From Rhizaria sp. SCN 62-66 (Eukaryota > Rhizaria, unplaced): 55,370 nt of DNA. The notes beneath the pieces are model-generated. The model worked only from the letters and a program-made list of their open reading frames with translations, was not told the DNA's origin and made no database searches. This document shows positions 50,938 to 55,370 of the stretch, one piece after another; within the stretch, counting starts at the first letter, position 1; the number at the start of each line of letters is the position of its first letter. The position numbers and the translations under genes are program-made. The stretch covers positions 1 to 55,370 of the forward strand of contig MEDY01000317.1 of NCBI GenBank assembly GCA_001724265.1, in the 5' to 3' direction.

Positions 50938-52754
50938 ATGCTCGGCACCGTGGCTATTCTGCACAAGACTGGCGAGTGCCTCTTCGAGCGCAATTACGAC
51001 GGCGCCGCGCTGCCGCTTAACGCGCTCATTTCCGCCTCGTCCTCGCTCTCGCACCTCGCCAAGACGGCCTCCACCGCCGCCGCCGCCTCCGCCTCGGCCG
51101 CCGCCGCCGCCGCCGCTGCCGCCGGCGCCTCCGGCTCAGGCCCTGGCTCCGCGCCCGCCGCATCGGCCGCCGCGCTGGCCGCTGCCGCGCTGGCCGCGGA
51201 CGCGGATATCCCTCTGAGCCCGCGGCTGGACGCCGTGTCCGATGTCGCGCTATCGCAGTGTGGCAACAGTCTGCTCGCCGCGCTTAAGGTTGGGCCCTAC
51301 ACGCTGCTCGCCGCGGCCTCGGCGACCGCGGCGACGCCGCATCTGCTGGCATCGCTGCTGACCTCGCTGCAGTCGCTGCTGCACTTCTTTCTGGGTCCAT
51401 TCGCGCTGCTGGCCGACGACCCCGCGCCCCTGCGCGCGCTCTCGCACCTGATCGAGGCTCAGATCACCCGGTTCTCGAGCGACTTCGCGGCCCTGGTCGG
51501 CGCCCCGCCCTCAGCGCCCGTCGACGCGGCCCTGCGTGGCAGCCTGGAGCAGGTTCTGGCCACGGTCGAGAGCGCGGACGCCGTCGTCGGCTCAGGGCTC
51601 TTCCTAGGCGCCGCGGTCGTGCACTCGCGCCTGCCGCCCGCCGCACTCTACTGGATCTCGGCGCTACTTGCGGCGGCCGCTCCGCTCGCCGCTGCGACGG
51701 CGACAGGCGCTGCCAACGCTGCGGACAGCGCGCGCGCGGGCGCGGCTGCTGCGGCGGCGGTGGCGCCGCGGGTGCGCGTGGTGCCGGCCTTCACAGGGGG
51801 CCGCTGGGTTAACATCATCATGGTTCAGGTCAAAACCATGGTACGGCTTGCTATCCGCTTTTCAAGACCTAGTTTGCGTTTGTTTTATGCTATATGAAGA
51901 TATATACGCTTACAGAGATTTGTTCTACTGGTTTTCTTTGTTATTATTGCTGTAATTAGGTTCTTGTGTTGCTGGCGTCGATCCGCGCGCCCTTCCCGTC
52001 GCTGCTGCCGTTCCTCGCCGACCTCGAGGAGGTGCTGCTCGAGGCCCACCTGCCGCTGCCCGACGAGGCGCCCCCGCAGCAGCTGCGCCAGTTCGCCGGC
52101 CCCGACACGCTGGCCTTTGTCGTCGTGTCCCGCGAGACAGGGCTCGCGCTCGCACCCACCCCCAGGCTCACCGCCAACAGCGGCCTCCCGCAGCTCGTCA
52201 GGTACGACGCTGGCAGAGAGCGAGTATTCAACTTGAACAGATCTTATGTGACTTGAAGCGCAATTCAATACGTTTGTACGGCCCAATCAATGATCTTTAA
52301 CTGGTTTTCACGTTAATTTCTAACTTTATCTGTTGCTCTTTCTACTTGTTGTTTTTATTTGTGCGTGTATATCTTAGTTCTTTCGCGTGGTTCTACGCCC
52401 GTGCCGCAGCCGTGCTGTCTGGCACCACCATCGGCAGTGTCACACTCGCCACCAAAGGTCCGTCAATTGCCCCGCTTATTCTAATCTAGGGACACATTCA
52501 CACTTGGTTATTAGTTTATTTCACCGATCCATATCTGTTCTATATCATTGTATCTCACAGAATCATCGTTTCTTTGTTTCTCTCTTTCTCGCACACACAC
52601 AGGCTACCGATTCCTGGCCGAGTTGCGGGCGACACACGCAGTCTATTACCTCACCACAGACGCGTTATCTTCCGCGGGCATTGAGGCTGCCGCGCAAGAG
52701 TCCCTTGCCCTCGCAGTCGCCCATAACGCCATCGACCCCATCCCCACCGACTGA
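50938..52754 (+). CDS. Fuzzy (FUZ)-like triple-longin protein, CPLANE-type (four exons)
   Basis: 458 residues from exons 50938-51840, 51960-52201, 52378-52457 and 52603-52754. For exon 1 the donor GTACGG at 51841 is preferred over a GTCAAA 12 nt earlier; both keep frame. The chain opens GTVAILHKTGECLFERNYDG, a longin-type first strand pair, then HFFLGPFALLADDPAPLRAL and LIEAQITRFSSDFAALVG, parallel to FUZ (LEEL.N....L...L.....LID.FL.DSELIG). The third part, LAFVVVSRETGLALAP, SFAWFYARAA, ATHAVYYLTTDAL, follows the FUZ C-terminus (LGLLLLHLELKRCLF, NFYTLV, PRACYLVLGTE). In animals FUZ pairs with Inturned in the CPLANE complex at the ciliary base, acting as a Rab23 GEF and IFT recruiter. MON1, CCZ1 and HPS1 share the architecture and cannot be fully excluded. 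Confidence 0.55.
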
Positions 52755-53343
52755 TAAGATAGAGGTGATCTGAGTTCGTTTTTTCTAAACAATGCGTTTT
52801 AGGGCCCTATGACGTCTGGCCATTGATAATACAATAGCATGATTAATTTCACACTACTTAGTTTCTAGAAATTACAAGATATGTACAATCTACAAAAATA
52901 TTGTATCGCAATAGCTTCCGATAATATATGTTTTTCTGAAGGAGCGAGCCGCCCACGGTCGGAAGGGGCAGTCGGTTCGCGAAAAAGAGAAATAAAATTA
53001 GGAGGCCCTTAGAGGGCCCTTAGACCGGCCGACCGCCGCACCGTGGTGGGCTTCGTGGGACGGCTCCGAGCACCATGTTCACCATGCTTGTTCTCAGTCC
53101 ACGAGCGTTATATTCCCCCCGCGGCAATTGTTTGAGAATGCCTGGTTCTTATAGATTCTTGCAATGCAATTGCTGTCCTCACGCGGTCCACTTTGCGGGT
53201 GATTCACATCCCATTTTGGGCCGACCAGAGCTTCATCCAGCCCTGTAGAGTCGCGGTCGTCTTCCGTGCCTTCGCTGCCGTCCCCTGCTCACTCTCTGTG
53301 CTTTTTTCTGCTTCTCCGACTTGCTTCTTTTGCTCCTCTCCAG
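52755..53343. other. Spacer and promoter region of the uS10 gene with two GGCCCTTAGA units
   Basis: AT-rich to about 52930, then GC-moderate. It contains two direct copies of GGCCCTTAGA at 53004-53013 and 53015-53024, the same unit found in the MTRR coding sequence. The last 60 nt before the ATG are a C/T-rich tract, usual for ribosomal-protein leaders. Confidence 0.55.
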
Positions 53344-54061
53344 ATGTCTACTGCTAAGAAGGATGTCCAGGGCACTGAGGTGGCGGCTCACCGTATCCGC
53401 ATCACCCTTGCCTCGACTAAGCTCCAGTCCGTCGAGAAGGGTACGTCTAACTTGCCGCGCACACCGGCTTCCGCTCTCCTCCAAACGTCATTTCGACAGC
53501 GCGTTCATTTCGCAACCTTCTTTGCCTCTTCTTCTTACCACCACTCTTTTGTGGTCCCCAAACTCGCCGATCTTCTGCTCACTTTCTTCCCTACGCTGCG
53601 CACTCTCATTCCCCTTGTCCCGCACTCCCGTCCTCGCCTCTCTCCTGCGTCTCTTCAGTCATCTCCGACCTCCTCCGCAAGGCCCGCAACGAGAAGATCA
53701 ACGTCTCCGGCCCCACTCGCATGCCCACCCGCAGCCTGAAGATCACCACCAAGTCCGGCCCCAACGGTCAGGGTTCCAAGACCTTCGACCGCTACGAGAT
53801 GCGCATCTACAAGCGCGTTATCGACATCAACGCCTCCGCCGACACCGTCCGCAAGATCGTACGTCACCACTCTACCTCTGCACATCATACCTCTCGACAA
53901 AACAGTATGCGGCACTCGCACTCGCTTTTACCCCGTTTTTGAGACATCCGCAACTCATCCTCATTCCTTCTCTCCCCTTGCTCTCCCCTGTTATCTTCTT
54001 TCTTCAGACCGCGATCGCCATTGACCCCGCTGTCGACATCGAGGTTGCTGTTGCCGCGTAA
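53344..54061 (+). CDS. RPS20: 40S ribosomal protein uS10 (RPS20), three exons
   Basis: 116 residues from exons 53344-53440, 53659-53858 and 54008-54061 (introns of 218 and 149 nt, both with GTACGT donors). The sequence reads AAHRIRITLASTKLQSVEK, VISDLLRKARNEKINVSGPT, RMPTRSLKITTKSGPNGQGS, KTFDRYEMRIYKRVIDINAS, TAIAIDPAVDIEVAVAA, matching eukaryotic uS10 over its full length. It is a component of the small-subunit head at the decoding side, essential for cytosolic translation. Intron positions after VEK and after RKI and the clean joins make this the best calibration of splice signals in the window. Confidence 0.97.
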
Positions 54062-55370
54062 ATTCTCTTTCTCAGCGTCTAATACATACTTTCGTAGACT
54101 TCTTCTAAACTCTCACCCCAAACAAGTCTTCAAACCTTCAAAACCATCCCTGAAATGCGTCACCAACGAGAGCAGCAGCCCTCTCTTGAGGCGCGGCTTT
54201 AATGAATATGAATGCGCAGAGGCTTGTTCGTCAGCGATATTCTTCTTGTAGCTGCTTTGTCCACGGGCCGGTTTATTTGTTATTGCTTTGTGTATTTAGC
54301 TATAAACAACACCTTCTCACGTTATGCTTCACACAATCAAATTCTCTTCTCACACAGAGCTTGGGTGCCTTTCACGACGACCCTTCGGGTTGTAGCCCAC
54401 GCTCTATCATAAAGCGATCCGCATCTACCCCCCGGTGTGGTGTCTTTCTGGTCCTTTCGCGGCTGCCAACGCGGCATCATCACCACCAACCTGTCTTTAG
54501 CTGCTTGCATCGCGTGACCGCAGCTACACAGTCAGGGAGCTCCAGCCCATATGCTTGAGCATAAAGCCGACAAGCTGTCTGCGTGAACCCACGAAGGCTG
54601 GAACAGATTCACCCAGACAAGCGGCATTAAGTCACTCATAATCTTGCACACGGACGAGCGCTATCTGTGCGCCATATGAATGCGGTGATCACACACATGC
54701 GCACCCACACTAGTGAGAGGCCGTGCCAGTTCGAGTGGTGCTGAGAGCGCTTTCACGAATGTTATTGCATCAAGCGCCGCATGGTGAATGCCAATAACAT
54801 TGCCAGTGCCGGCGTTCTCCACATTCTCGACGCTGGCAACGACGCTGGCACATGTCGTAGCATTGCCACTAAGTAGCCAGCAGTCGTTAAAACAACAAAC
54901 GCAGCACAGCAGTCATAACAACGGTGCGCGGACGTTATTCAGGTGCAGCAAGTGCCAGTGCTGGACATGCTACCACAGTAGCGGCGACGGCGGCGGCTGC
55001 AGCGGTGGTCATAGCGGCGACAGACCCACGCACTGCGTTGCAGCGTGTCGGCGTTTCCGACATGCAGTGACGAACATCTGGTATCTTTTTCTTTCTACGT
55101 ATCTACATAGCTTCAATTGACGACAGATATTTAATATATAGTACAATTACGAAAGCGTAATATCCACTGAAGATACACAACAAGTCAACGTACAGTGTAT
55201 GTAGTACGGTACTTATTCAGTTTGTTTAGAGGCTGAAAAGAGACTAGGCGCGAGAAGTCGTTTTGATTGATAATACCCCTGATGTAGAGGTTTATGAAAA
55301 ACGCAAAAACGCGCCTGGAAGGGGCAGTTTGAAATAGCCATACAACTTTGTCAAACTTCCGTCAAATAAA
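54062..55370. other. Terminal region downstream of uS10, no confident gene
   Basis: A 110-codon frame at 54788-55120 contains a Cys/Gly-rich stretch (CSKCQCWTCYHSSGDGGGCS), but its codons lack the usual GC-ending bias. The opposite strand offers an equally short Ala-rich frame. Around 54360-54400 the sequence GACCCTTCGGGTTGT could form a small hairpin. None is strong enough to name. Confidence 0.35.

Noticed and set aside
54788-55120. Cys/Gly-rich 110-codon frame
   Set aside because: Weak codon bias and no known zinc-binding pattern; listed only within the terminal-region note.

Overview
The window is nuclear DNA from a protist-like, cilium-bearing eukaryote. Coding stretches are very GC-rich and use almost only G- or C-ending codons, while spacers are clearly AT-richer. 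Spliceosomal introns of about 119-334 nt are recognisable in eight genes (seven complete, one partial), mostly with GTACGT-like donors. The encoded set is eukaryotic: ribosomal protein uS10, a mitochondrial mL53-like protein, CDC14, a complex I assembly factor and BBSome subunit BBS1. No plastid gene, tRNA, rRNA, transposon or CRISPR array was recognised. The exact lineage cannot be named from sequence alone. Many proteins carry very long Ala/Gly/Ser/Asn/Gln runs inserted between conserved domains.

Layout. 1-2750 (-): the start of a multi-pass membrane protein like the 7TM/RGS receptors. 3583-6696 (+): a large protein with a degenerate cyclophilin-like C-terminus, whose 5' part is interrupted by two in-frame UAG codons. 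7392-8786 (+): a membrane-anchored C39-like papain-fold protein. 9754-11751 (-): an RTN4IP1-like quinone oxidoreductase. 12524-13984 (+): an importin-alpha-like armadillo protein. 14878-15396 (+): a small secreted-looking protein. 15862-16917 (-): NDUFAF3. 17444-19903 (+): BBS1. 20494-21246 (+): an unknown protein. 21775-23712 (+): an equilibrative nucleoside transporter. 25086-27227 (-): CDC14 phosphatase. 28644-32723 (-): methionine synthase reductase. 33660-35403 (-): acyl-protein thioesterase-like hydrolase, five exons. 36210-37497 (+): RAB28. 38362-43311 (-): a giant CDCA7-type zinc-finger protein. 44961-47199 (-): a type I membrane protein resembling ATP6AP2. 47704-48394 (+): mL53. 49074-50594 (-): LicD/fukutin-like transferase. 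50938-52754 (+): Fuzzy-like longin protein. 53344-54061 (+): uS10.

Themes. Three genes point to a cilium (BBS1, RAB28, Fuzzy-like), several to mitochondria (NDUFAF3, mL53, RTN4IP1-like), and MTRR implies B12-dependent methionine synthase. The most unusual signals are: possible sense or readthrough UAG (two in-frame UAGs in one gene, and no gene that relies on UAG alone as its stop); two genes whose codon bias switches reading frame near the 3' end; a dispersed GGCCCTTAGA mini-repeat that has invaded the MTRR coding sequence; and an uncalled base flanked by a duplicated block inside BBS1.
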